From positions 1-58,532 of IMG/VR virus record IMGVR_UViG_3300028920_000078: a DNA stretch of 58,532 nucleotides; one strand, written 5' to 3'. The notes under the pieces were generated by a model. It saw only the letters and a program-made list of their open reading frames with translations, had not been told where the DNA came from and did not search any database. This document shows positions 16,342 to 22,468 of this stretch, in pieces. Each line of letters begins with the position of its first letter. Positions within the stretch are counted from its first letter, which is position 1. The translations under genes were made by a program, and so were the position numbers. This stretch comes from a virus.

Positions 16342-16357
16342 TAAAGGGAGGATTAAC

Positions 16358-16654
16358 ATGAAGAAATTAAGAAAGGGAAGTTTGGCATACAACATTATAA
16401 AACAATTAAAAACTGAAGGCTGGTTTTACAGACGACAAGCGACTAAAATTGCAATTAAGCTTGATGTTTTTAAATACGGTTTTGTAAGCACAGACACAAA
16501 AAGAGAGCTTGACAGACTATGTGAAAGAGGCTTATTAAAAAGTAAAGTAGTAAAACGTGGATGGAATTTTGGACGTAGCTCAAAAATACCGGTTTTGTGT
16601 ATGTATGCAGTAACACAAGAAGGAATAAAAGCATTAGAAGAAATAAAAAATTAA
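16358..16654 (+). CDS. Winged-helix DNA-binding protein (first rightward gene)
   Basis: 98 residues, basic. Helices at about 7-18, 22-33 and 44-60 (TKRELDRLCERGLLKSKVV) followed by a wing around GWNFGRSSKIPVLCMYAVT and a last helix EGIKALEEIKN: a PadR/MarR-like winged helix. The ATG at 16358 has a GGGAGG site 8 bases upstream. As first gene next to the palindromic hub it is a candidate early transcription regulator. Confidence 0.65.
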   Translation: MKKLRKGSLAYNIIKQLKTEGWFYRRQATKIAIKLDVFKYGFVSTDTKRELDRLCERGLLKSKVVKRGWNFGRSSKIPVLCMYAVTQEGIKALEEIKN

Positions 16655-16669
16655 TTTACTCTTTATTGA

Positions 16670-16710
16670 ACAGCGGTAAGCTGATAGCTAAAATTAGTTT
16701 ACTGCTTAAA
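16670..16710 (+). promoter_or_regulatory. Second copy of the leader repeat
   Basis: ACAGCGGTAAGCTGATAGCT (16670-16689) continues into AGCTAAAATTAGTTTACTGC (16686-16705) ahead of the gene at 16729. The first part recurs with one change at 16969-16991, and the second part matches 16317-16336. Confidence 0.5.
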
Positions 16711-16728
16711 ATAGGGAGGAATAATATT

Positions 16729-16959
16729 ATGTGCATACAATACAATAAACTAACGGAAAAACAGAAGAAACTCTTTAAAAATACGACAGTTAAATTAGGA
16801 AGCGCAACAATTAGCTTTTATAAGCGCAATAGTGAGGAGTGTAGCATTTTTTTGGAGGGAGAATTAGACGACACGATTGTAGATATGAACTCTCTTAAAA
16901 AATTAGAAAATGCTATAAAATGCGTGAAGAAGCAAGACTTTTATAGCGTTTATTTTTAA
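16729..16959 (+). CDS. Small hypothetical protein
   Basis: 76 residues, with a strong AGGGAGGA ribosome site. Alternating strands (TVKLGSATISFYKR, CSIFLEGELDDT) then a C-terminal helix suggest a compact alpha/beta fold. Not recognised. It is flanked by the duplicated leader sequence on both sides. Confidence 0.5.
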   Translation: MCIQYNKLTEKQKKLFKNTTVKLGSATISFYKRNSEECSIFLEGELDDTIVDMNSLKKLENAIKCVKKQDFYSVYF

Positions 16960-16968
16960 CTATTTTAA

Positions 16969-17022
16969 ACAGCGGTAAACTGATAGCTAAAGGTTTTTAC
17001 TACTGAAAGCAAGTAAAAAACC
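16969..17022 (+). repeat. Third partial leader repeat followed by a stem-loop
   Basis: ACAGCGGTAAACTGATAGCT plus AAA (16969-16991) copies 16670-16692 with one change. Directly after it GGTTTTTAC (16992-17000) pairs with GTAAAAAACC (17013-17022), a hairpin that may end the transcript of the gene at 16729. Confidence 0.45.
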
Positions 17023-17043
17023 GCCTCAATAACTCATTTACAA

Positions 17044-17093
17044 AAGGGGCGGAGGCTGGTTGGCGACAATTAGTTTCCGCCTCTCATTTATGG
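17044..17093 (+). promoter_or_regulatory. Possible 5' leader stem-loop of the first winged-helix paralog
   Basis: AGGGGCGGA (from about 17044) can pair with TCCGCCTCT (about 17085-17093), with one G-T pair, in a GC-rich patch just upstream of the highly expressed-looking gene at 17142. Could be an RNA leader or transcription attenuator; positions of the arms are approximate. Confidence 0.35.
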
Positions 17094-17141
17094 TAATCCG
17101 AGCGTTACGACGTGATGAAATTACAAAAGGAGGTGTTGGCT

Positions 17142-17450
17142 ATGCCAATATCAGAGAAAGAATTTGCGGAACTCAAAGGAGCTCCGTCAAGAGTCGGGGG
17201 TGTCAATCCAAACTCAATGGCACAGAGGATATTAAAAATCCTTCCTGCCAAGGGCGGAATGACAGCGGAAGAAGTAATTTCCGAAGTCAGGGAAGACGGC
17301 GACGACGAAAAGAAACTGAAGCAGGCGCTTGACGCCCACACCTACGACAAAGTAAAAAACGCAAAGGGTGAAAGAACCACGAAAGCAGTTAAGAAGTACA
17401 ACGGCGAAGGAATTGCTTTCTACAAGAAAAATCCCGAGTATTTCAATTGA
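17142..17450 (+). CDS. Winged-helix-type protein, paralog A
   Basis: About 102 residues from the ATG at 17142, which has AAAGGAGGTG 7 bases upstream (an in-frame start at 17112 lacks one). It begins MPISEKEFAEL and shares its layout with the gene at 22706: N/DPNS..QR..., LP..GG.TA.EVI, a D.KK.K.AL helix, VKKY and a terminal Y-K-x-NPEY. The middle (residues ~30-90) looks like a winged helix. Codon use is GC-richer than neighbours and like that of the capsid gene, suggesting abundance. A DNA-coating or regulatory role is possible; the family is not recognised. Confidence 0.6.
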   Translation: MPISEKEFAELKGAPSRVGGVNPNSMAQRILKILPAKGGMTAEEVISEVREDGDDEKKLKQALDAHTYDKVKNAKGERTTKAVKKYNGEGIAFYKKNPEYFN

Positions 17451-17451
17451 G

Positions 17452-17473
17452 CGGGGTTATTCCCCGTTCTTTA
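17452..17473 (+). terminator. GC hairpin plus T-rich run
   Basis: CGGGG-TTATT-CCCCG (17452-17466) followed by TTCTTTAT directly after paralog A's stop codon. The same design (AGGGG-TAAAT-CCCCT then TTCCTTT) follows the gene ending at 30758. Confidence 0.5.
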
Positions 17474-17500
17474 TATTTCATTAATTTTGGAGGTGAAAAC

Positions 17501-17659
17501 ATGAAGAAAATATTAATTACAAAGACTGAAATAAACAAAATAAGAGAATTGATGGCGAGAGAAAAGTTAGATGCCATATTTTTAGACATGAACAAAGGAC
17601 ATTTTTGCCATAATATTGATTTTGAAGAATTACTGAACCGTTTTCATGAAAAAGATTAA
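17501..17659 (+). CDS. Small hypothetical protein
   Basis: 52 residues from the ATG at 17501, preceded by TTTGGAGGTGAAAAC. Helical and charged (TEINKIRELMAREKLDAIFL); no motif. It is one of a run of very small genes each with a strong GGAGGTG site. Confidence 0.5.
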   Translation: MKKILITKTEINKIRELMAREKLDAIFLDMNKGHFCHNIDFEELLNRFHEKD

Positions 17660-17672
17660 GGAGGTGAAAGGC

Positions 17673-17774
17673 ATTACAATAGAAGATTTGAAATTCTGGA
17701 ACAAGGTTTTTGACAGGGCGTACACATTAGACCAGGTATATGAAATGAGGGCATGGCAACAGTATGCCTATTAA
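17673..17774 (+). CDS. Tiny ORF with possible AUU start
   Basis: An AAGGAGGTG site lies 6-7 bases before ATT at 17673, which opens a 33-codon frame (ITIEDLKFWNKVFDRAYTLD...). No ATG, GTG or TTG sits at the right distance except a GTG inside the ribosome site itself. Coding is suggested by a helical, non-random protein, but remains weak. Confidence 0.35.
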   Translation: MTIEDLKFWNKVFDRAYTLDQVYEMRAWQQYAY

Positions 17775-17860
17775 TTATGTCCTGTCAAGGAGGTAGGAAG
17801 TTCTGCTCCAATAAATTATGTAAGTGGAATGTTCAAGGAGTATGCTTCAAGTAAATCCTG

Positions 17861-18030
17861 CAATCAACGACGGTGATTTAGGAAACATTAGGTGAAGGGG
17901 TACAGCGCCAGTCTAGCCGAGGCCCGTTCCACCGACTATCTAATGTCATTGAATGGCATTAGACGTCAGGAATAAGCCTAATGTGGTTTGCAGTATTAAC
18001 CTTAAACTGCCGTGCACCGTCGTTGGCAGA
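17861..18030 (+). ncRNA. Candidate structured RNA 1 (multi-helix)
   Basis: A GC-rich stretch without a gene in AT-rich surroundings. CAACGACGGTG (17865-17875) pairs perfectly with CACCGTCGTTG (18015-18025), closing the whole element. Inside, ACATTAGG (17885-17892) pairs with CCTAATGT (17977-17984); CTAATGTCA/TGGCATTAG (17940-17962) forms a hairpin with one G-T pair; and GCAGT/ACTGC (17990-18010) forms another. This is a four-helix design, not a tRNA, and I recognise no known class. It ends a few bases before the ribosome site of the gene at 18043, so a cis-acting leader is the alternative to an independent RNA. Confidence 0.55.
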
Positions 18031-18042
18031 CGGAGGTGAATT

Positions 18043-18258
18043 ATGGAAGAGAAAATTAACATTCTCCATAAATTTGATGAAGCCAAGAAAAGACAACTTA
18101 TTAAATTCTTGGCTAAAGTAGATAATGCGATTAATTATGTATGTGAATCTATGGAGATGTTGAATCAAGATAATCCGAAGCAGGAAAGAATCTGCAACAG
18201 ATTAAGAGCGGTACACATTCAATTAAATTCTATCTATAAAGACATACAGGAGGATTAA
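18043..18258 (+). CDS. Small helical hypothetical protein
   Basis: 71 residues, almost entirely helical with Lys/Glu/Leu patterning, and a GACGGAGGTGAATT ribosome site. The closing stem of the candidate RNA ends 17 bases upstream of the start. No family recognised. Confidence 0.5.
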   Translation: MEEKINILHKFDEAKKRQLIKFLAKVDNAINYVCESMEMLNQDNPKQERICNRLRAVHIQLNSIYKDIQED

Positions 18259-18259
18259 A

Positions 18260-18343
18260 ATGAAAGGCAAAATTACCTTTTATGGTGGCGCTCTGACTAT
18301 GGATCAGGAACTATTTGAGCGCCTCATAAGAATAAGAGATTAG
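18260..18343 (+). CDS. Tiny ORF of 27 codons
   Basis: The ATG at 18260 starts right after the previous stop and has GGAGG 5 bases upstream (AGGAGGATTAAA). The peptide (KGKITFYGGALTMDQELFER) resembles the C-terminus of a small folded protein. Coupled translation is likely if it is real. Confidence 0.35.
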   Translation: MKGKITFYGGALTMDQELFERLIRIRD

Positions 18344-18528
18344 CGATTTTTGGAGCGATTGTAAAGGCCACCTTGAGTGTGAATAAATCACATTAAAACA
18401 GACACACCCGCTCCTAATTATATTCTCATAATACCGCGCATTATATTCCAAATCTATGGCGCATGAAATTAAGACAGAAAGGCGCGGTCACAATTAGAAA
18501 CTTGGGTTCAAAAACCTCAGTTTTAATT

Positions 18529-18672
18529 AGTTTTACGCTAGATTCACAGTTTACACGGCTGTTTTTATGCGGGCGAAATCGTGTGAAAATTAGCCGCTTG
18601 CTATCGGTTTTATAGATTTACTGTTTACACGGCGCGACAACCGCGCTTGCTACTGTATTTTAGTTTTCACGG
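18529..18672 (+). repeat. Short spaced repeats around GTTTACACGG
   Basis: GTTTTACGCTAGATTCACAG before TTTACACGGC and GTTTTATAGATTTACTG before TTTACACGGC are two related ~28-base copies; a shorter third has GTTTTCACGG. Starts of the core are 18549, 18623 and 18663. Confidence 0.45.
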
Positions 18673-18944
18673 TTTTTAGTACCCCCATTTTTACAAATTT
18701 AAATTTTTGGATATTTAAGGGTGTATATGGAACGATGGAGAGCCTGGCGCATATATGTCATTACATATTTATATATATAACAATTAGAGTTTGGATAGTT
18801 ATACGACTATTGTTGATTAGTTTAACCAATTAATTATTATTATATATCAAGATATACAACTAAATAACTGAATCAGGCTATCCATTAACCTTTATCCTTT
18901 ATTCTGTATCTCTAAATCTATATGTTAAAATGACGCTGTTAAAA

Positions 18945-19080
18945 ACCATTAAAACTAAAAAACAGCAACAAGCGAGGCTATGAGGCCATTAAAACTGTAA
19001 AACTACAAAACCCGCAATAAGCGGCGCAATTCCCGGCTTTTCCTCGTGCATAACAACAGCCATTAAAACTGTAAAACTGC
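18945..19080 (+). repeat. Three direct repeats CCATTAAAACT...
   Basis: GCCATTAAAACTGTAAAACT occurs at 18985 and 19059, and a diverged copy ACCATTAAAACTAAAAAACA at 18945. They lie immediately upstream of a TATA-like promoter and resemble iterons or activator sites. Confidence 0.55.
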
Positions 19081-19087
19081 CATAAAG

Positions 19088-19100
19088 CTTTTAAATACTG
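19088..19100 (+). promoter_or_regulatory. TATA-box promoter for a leaderless transcript
   Basis: CTTTTAAATACTG lies 29 bases before the ATG at 19117, the spacing at which archaeal transcription would begin at or near the start codon. AAAG just upstream could be the B recognition element. Confidence 0.6.
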
Positions 19101-19116
19101 CCGTTAATACTGTATT

Positions 19117-19419
19117 ATGATAACCAAACTAAAGCGCCAATTGAAGGAACTGAACAAAACAATATCTAAGATTATATTAGACCTCGATGACGACAAAGAA
19201 TTGAACATTATCCTCGAGGTGGTTAGTGCCTACAGAGAAATAAGCGGCACTACACTAACAAACGAACTATTATCAATGAGAAAAACACATCTTTGGAACA
19301 GCGGAATTAACAAAACCCGGCAAATGATCCAAAAAGCGGTAGAATACGGATTAATTACAAAAATGGTTTTGCCGCATAATAGATTTGTTTATAAGGTCAA
19401 GGAGAAATTAAATGTATAA
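19117..19419 (+). CDS. Winged-helix regulator
   Basis: 100 residues. A helical N-terminus (LKRQLKELNKTISKI) leads to a probable winged helix (LEVVSAYREISGTTLTNELL, then NKTRQMIQKAVEYGLI and a wing LPHNRFVYKV). Predicted leaderless from the promoter at 19088 and probably the first gene of the next rightward transcript. Overlaps the following gene by 8 bases. Confidence 0.6.
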   Translation: MITKLKRQLKELNKTISKIILDLDDDKELNIILEVVSAYREISGTTLTNELLSMRKTHLWNSGINKTRQMIQKAVEYGLITKMVLPHNRFVYKVKEKLNV

Positions 19420-19615
19420 AACTTTCTTATGCGGTTTGTTGGTAGGCCTGCTATTAGTGGTCGCAATAGCATACATTACAGAATTATCTGCGAAGTCTCA
19501 TCTGACTATAGAAACACAGATGAAATGCGAAAACGGAACCTGCTGTGACTATTATGTTATAGTGGAGCCATGTCATTATACCATACCGCGCGGTTTTGAT
19601 TGTATAGGAGGTTAA
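19412..19615 (+). CDS. Small membrane protein with Cys-rich outer domain
   Basis: 67 residues. A hydrophobic N-terminal helix (about 4-25) is followed by a short domain with five cysteines (CENGTCCDYY, then C and C), suited to disulfides outside the membrane. Not recognised. Confidence 0.5.
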   Translation: MYKTFLCGLLVGLLLVVAIAYITELSAKSHLTIETQMKCENGTCCDYYVIVEPCHYTIPRGFDCIGG

Positions 19616-19617
19616 AC

Positions 19618-19794
19618 ATGAAACCCAAACTAAAGTTGGTGGGCGAAGATTGTAATGCTTTTGCGATTCTCGGCCGTGCCAGAAAAGTAGCAATAAAAAA
19701 TAAGATGGACTGGGACAAAATAAGAAAAGAGGCGACAGAAAAAGATTACAACCATCTACTATTGACCATAGCGAAATACTTTAAGGTTTATTAG
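19618..19794 (+). CDS. Small hypothetical protein
   Basis: 58 residues from the ATG at 19618 (AGGAGGTTAAAC upstream). Helical and basic, with LGRARKVAIKNKMDWDKIRKE as a clear amphipathic part; the pattern resembles small nucleic-acid-binding proteins but no family is identified. Confidence 0.5.
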   Translation: MKPKLKLVGEDCNAFAILGRARKVAIKNKMDWDKIRKEATEKDYNHLLLTIAKYFKVY

Positions 19795-19805
19795 AGGAGG
19801 GTCTT

Positions 19806-19973
19806 ATGAAAGGATTTATTGTCCGCCTAAACATACAGCGGCAAGCGACCGGTGTGGTTTATGCGAACAGCAAGATAGAAGCAAGAGAAATGGCAATGTA
19901 TCTGCGAAATGTAGAACAACTAGAAACTGAAGAAGAACAAATAACAGACGCAACAGTGGAAGGCGAAGCATGA
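19806..19973 (+). CDS. Small hypothetical protein
   Basis: 55 residues, AGGAGGG site before the ATG at 19806. A beta strand (FIVRLNI), a helix with AREMAMYLRNVEQ and an acidic tail. It ends in an ATGA overlap with the next gene, which supports it as a real gene. Confidence 0.5.
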   Translation: MKGFIVRLNIQRQATGVVYANSKIEAREMAMYLRNVEQLETEEEQITDATVEGEA

Positions 19974-20278
19974 ACACACAAGAAAAAAAGATATTGGTTT
20001 TCATCATCATGTGCTGTTCGATATTATTGATATACCCGATGGTGCACGAAGACATACATATGCAGATATATAAACATTATAAAATACCTGCGAAGGTGGT
20101 GGTGGAGTTGCCATTCACAATATATACACAAGCTGACATAACGAATGTGTCACTTGAAGATTACAACGAAGCGCGAAGATTAAATATGCAGGCAGAAATT
20201 GTTGGTTACAACATTGGATGGCTGGGCCTGTTAATCTTCGCTGTCGGTATGACGAAAGTAATCATGAGTGAGGAATAA
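19970..20278 (+). CDS. Two-helix membrane protein
   Basis: 102 residues. Hydrophobic helices at about 8-25 and 78-97 flank a polar loop of ~50 residues, probably outside the cell. The start overlaps the previous stop (ATGA). Topology recalls spanin- or holin-accessory-type proteins, but it is not in the late block; role unknown. Confidence 0.5.
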   Translation: MNTQEKKILVFIIMCCSILLIYPMVHEDIHMQIYKHYKIPAKVVVELPFTIYTQADITNVSLEDYNEARRLNMQAEIVGYNIGWLGLLIFAVGMTKVIMSEE

Positions 20279-20279
20279 A

Positions 20280-20441
20280 ATGAAAAAATTAAAGATATGC
20301 TATTATCTGCTCCTCATAAAGAAGAACCACATTTCATGGTGGCTATACGACAATGTACTGGTTAATCTTTATAAGACAATGGATAAAATGGATGAAATGT
20401 ATTGGAATATCTTTATAAGAGTATTCCTAAGGAGAGAATAA
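20280..20441 (+). CDS. Small hypothetical protein
   Basis: 53 residues; ATG at 20280, one base after the previous stop codon. Aromatic- and Lys-rich helices (KICYYLLLIKKN, WNIFIRVFLRR), perhaps membrane-associated. Supported by tight spacing only. Confidence 0.4.
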   Translation: MKKLKICYYLLLIKKNHISWWLYDNVLVNLYKTMDKMDEMYWNIFIRVFLRRE

Positions 20442-20442
20442 T

Positions 20443-20865
20443 ATGAGAATAAAATTAGTATCAGCCGGTTATGTGATATTACAGAAGGGAAAGAAAGGAA
20501 TCAAGTTCTTTCCGATAAAAGATGGTAAGATTGAATATGAAAATCCTCTTTATTTCTCGGCCAGAGGAAATTACTATCCTGTTGGTCAGGTAGTAAGTGT
20601 GAACCAAATAAATGAAAGAAGTTTCAGGAATTGGAAACTGGAAAATGATTCTTGTGACATTATTCCCGAAGAATCTCTTGAACGATACAAAGTAGAAAGC
20701 GAGCTGAATCGAGAAGAATGTAACATAATGATGCTTCAAAGAAGGGCAGCCAGAATGGAAAAAGATTTCGGAAAAATGACAATAAAAGAGATAAAAGAGT
20801 TCATCCGGAAACACCCACACAAAAGGCATGAGGTTGTCTATTATATTATGAAGAGGTTATATTAA
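20443..20865 (+). CDS. Hypothetical protein
   Basis: 140 residues, good ribosome site (AAGGAGAG). An N-terminal beta-rich domain (IKLVSAGYVILQKGKKGIKF) is followed by a helical basic C-terminus with repeated REEC/MLQRRAARMEK. No family recognised; the shape suggests a small DNA-related accessory factor. Confidence 0.5.
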   Translation: MRIKLVSAGYVILQKGKKGIKFFPIKDGKIEYENPLYFSARGNYYPVGQVVSVNQINERSFRNWKLENDSCDIIPEESLERYKVESELNREECNIMMLQRRAARMEKDFGKMTIKEIKEFIRKHPHKRHEVVYYIMKRLY

Positions 20866-20875
20866 GGAGGTAATT

Positions 20876-21028
20876 ATGGAAGTATATACTCTAAAGGCTT
20901 CGGACATTGTGTCCGGACAAGACTTTATAAAAGAAACCAGACAACTAATAAAACAAAGGAGGTTGGCGGAAGCATCAAGAAATTTAACCAAGATTAATGA
21001 TATTTTCTTGGACGCCAAAAGAATATGA
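20876..21028 (+). CDS. Small helical protein
   Basis: 50 residues, AAGGAGGTAATT before the ATG at 20876. Two helices with KETRQLIKQRRLAEASRN. It ends in ATGA overlap with the next gene. Confidence 0.45.
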   Translation: MEVYTLKASDIVSGQDFIKETRQLIKQRRLAEASRNLTKINDIFLDAKRI

Positions 21029-21162
21029 GAATACCAAGACAACTAGATAAGAAATTTAGAAAGGCTTCGAGATGCGTGATATGTGGTCAGCCCACGAAGT
21101 ATCACCATCTTTATTGTCCTAAACATCATCCGAAACATAAAAGGAAATTTAAAAGGAGGTAA
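21025..21162 (+). CDS. Tiny zinc-finger-like protein
   Basis: 45 residues, very basic. CVIC (residues 17-20) plus HHLYCPKHH gives a C-x-x-C...H/C set for one zinc ion. Short basic zinc proteins of this kind usually bind nucleic acid. The start overlaps the preceding stop codon. Confidence 0.5.
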   Translation: MRIPRQLDKKFRKASRCVICGQPTKYHHLYCPKHHPKHKRKFKRR

Positions 21163-21166
21163 GAAA

Positions 21167-21430
21167 ATGACAGAAAGAGTCAGTAAAAGAGGATTGCCGA
21201 TGGTATTTAGCGTCAGAAGAATAGAGCAGATGGATATCTCGGAACTAGATAGAGAGGAGAAAATAAAAGAATACAACAAAATAGCGAACGACGATAACAA
21301 GGATTGTTCGTTCGACAATGAATTTATCCATGAATCCAGCAATATAATAGTAAGACATGGAGAATGGATAGAAGTAGATCCAAAGGAGGAGAAAGAATGG
21401 ATGAGCAAGAAACTTACTCAAGACAATTAG
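21167..21430 (+). CDS. Hypothetical acidic protein
   Basis: 87 residues from the ATG at 21167 (AGGAGGTAAGAAA upstream). Highly charged and mostly helical with no motif. Overlaps the following gene by 34 bases in another frame. Confidence 0.45.
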   Translation: MTERVSKRGLPMVFSVRRIEQMDISELDREEKIKEYNKIANDDNKDCSFDNEFIHESSNIIVRHGEWIEVDPKEEKEWMSKKLTQDN

Positions 21431-21693
21431 CCTCGGCGGCTAGAGGAAGGGCGATCCATGCGACAATAGCACTAAAAGGTATGTCGCAGGAAGAGATAGA
21501 TTTAGGAATTGCCAAACTATCTAAAATCGCCCTGAAAAAGAATTGGAATAAGCGACCAGAGATATTCAGACAGATTTGTCCTATATGTGAAAATCTGGTC
21601 AAACATGACAGACAGCCGATAATTTATGGAGTGCATAACGACTGCCTGTTAAAAATAATAAGGGAAGAACAAAATGAGACAAGAGACAGGTGA
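21397..21693 (+). CDS. Small protein with CxxC motif
   Basis: 98 residues from the ATG at 21397. A helical N-terminal part (QLASAARGRAIHATIALKG) followed by CPICENLVKHD with a later His/Cys pair, a probable zinc site. Overlaps neighbours on both sides. Confidence 0.5.
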   Translation: MDEQETYSRQLASAARGRAIHATIALKGMSQEEIDLGIAKLSKIALKKNWNKRPEIFRQICPICENLVKHDRQPIIYGVHNDCLLKIIREEQNETRDR

Positions 21694-21913
21694 TCCGGAA
21701 CCGATATGTAGTGTGATAACACACCTTAGAGATATCAAAGAAGAAAAAATCCCGGTTGTTTGCGGAGAGAAAACTTCTTGGTATTGTGACGAGTGTGGAC
21801 AAGGGTGTTGTCATGACCATTTCGTGACTATGGGTGGAGGAAGAAGAATAATATGTAAAGAATGTCTACCTAATTTAATCAAGAAGTCACAAGAAAGACT
21901 TGAAAGTATATAA
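21674..21913 (+). CDS. B-box-like zinc protein
   Basis: 79 residues. The pattern C..WYCDECGQGCCHDHF...CKECL (about residues 12-66) has paired Cys and Cys/His ligands as in B-box or similar double zinc fingers. Possible protein-protein adaptor. It overlaps the upstream gene by 20 bases. Confidence 0.5.
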   Translation: MRQETGDPEPICSVITHLRDIKEEKIPVVCGEKTSWYCDECGQGCCHDHFVTMGGGRRIICKECLPNLIKKSQERLESI

Positions 21914-21924
21914 GGAGGGATAAT

Positions 21925-22071
21925 ATGTTGACAAACAGATGTATTAAGATGGTAATACTGAAGTTTGCGAAACGAGAATCAGAAAGGCGCCTTCGTGTAT
22001 TGAAAAAATATAAGGTTGCGCCTTTGGTGAATGGAAATATTCCAAAAGGGAGGAATGAGGTAATATGTTAG
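21925..22071 (+). CDS. Small basic protein
   Basis: 48 residues, AAGGAGGGATAAT before the ATG at 21925. Basic helix (KFAKRESERRLRVLKKYK), likely nucleic-acid or membrane associated. Ends in a 7-base overlap with the next gene. Confidence 0.4.
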   Translation: MLTNRCIKMVILKFAKRESERRLRVLKKYKVAPLVNGNIPKGRNEVIC

Positions 22072-22235
22072 AATTTATTATAATGGTAATTGAACTTTCC
22101 ATTATAATAACCTTCTTTTTGTGGTTAAGAAGAAAGATAAGACAAGAACTAGAAAAATTCAAGTGGTGGTGTTATAGATACGAGAAGAGAACAAAACCTC
22201 TATTTGAAAAATATAAGAAGTTTATGGAGGACTAA
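22065..22235 (+). CDS. Small single-pass membrane protein
   Basis: 56 residues: hydrophobic helix at about 2-20 followed by a basic amphipathic cytoplasmic tail (WLRRKIRQELEKFKWW). The start lies inside the previous gene's last codons. Function unknown. Confidence 0.5.
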   Translation: MLEFIIMVIELSIIITFFLWLRRKIRQELEKFKWWCYRYEKRTKPLFEKYKKFMED

Positions 22236-22349
22236 ATGCAAAAATTTAATTGCACGGTTTGTGGGGCAAGATTTAGAATACAAAGACAAAATATATCAAT
22301 AAAGTATTGTCCATTCTGTCGTGCAACAAACTTGGAGGAGGAGAAATAG
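22236..22349 (+). CDS. Minimal zinc ribbon
   Basis: 37 residues with two CxxC pairs (CTVCG and CPFCR) 18 residues apart, a complete rubredoxin-like zinc ribbon and little else. It starts directly after the previous stop codon. Confidence 0.55.
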   Translation: MQKFNCTVCGARFRIQRQNISIKYCPFCRATNLEEEK

Positions 22350-22411
22350 TCGTATAAAATCAAAAGTTTATCTAACAAAAACCAAGCTAAACACCGTCTT
22401 AATAGGATAAG

Positions 22412-22426
22412 CTTTTTAAAGTATAC
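22412..22426 (+). promoter_or_regulatory. TATA-like promoter
   Basis: CTTTTTAAAGTATAC in the 119-base gap after 22349. Transcription would start near 22440, shortly before the dual-start gene at 22469. Confidence 0.55.
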
Positions 22427-22468
22427 TACTAACTATAAGCATCCGAGAAGTATTATGCCAGAAAGGAG

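Larger units (their letters stand above)
14665..16357. other. Palindrome-rich divergent hub (candidate origin/regulatory region)
   Basis: This stretch separates the two divergent gene blocks. It is AT-rich, packed with short inverted repeats (TACTATATAGTA twice, TTAGTATATTTATACTAA, CATAGTATATACTATG, GTGCAGTACTACTGCAC, GCGCATTTTTTGCGC) and recurring words such as gcgcaaaa and TTACTA. It holds a decayed winged-helix gene (14752-15098), one probable minus-strand regulator gene (15328-15561) and otherwise little coding; a weak plus-strand ORF of 45 codons (16147-16284) has no clear ribosome site. The structure fits a replication origin combined with an early/late switch; this is inference. Confidence 0.5.
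18344..19087. other. Long non-coding spacer with hairpins and short repeats
   Basis: No convincing gene. It starts with GC-armed stems: GGAGCG (18352) with CGCTCC (18409-18414), enclosing TGTGA/TCACA, and ACCGCGC (18433-18439) with GCGCGGT (18482-18488). Then come copies of GTTTACACGGC (18549, 18623) and GTTTTCACGG (18663), followed by a very AT-rich stretch and by three CCATTAAAACT repeats (18945-19080) just before the promoter of the gene at 19117. Possible roles are small RNAs, an origin or regulator binding. Confidence 0.45.

Noticed and set aside
17060-17332. Arg-rich frame overlapping paralog A
   Set aside because: It is a shadow of the better supported gene in another frame, which has a ribosome site and a paralog.
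17885-17962. tRNA or known ribozyme in the first structured RNA
   Set aside because: No T-loop, anticodon loop or hammerhead/HDV signature could be placed on the visible stems.
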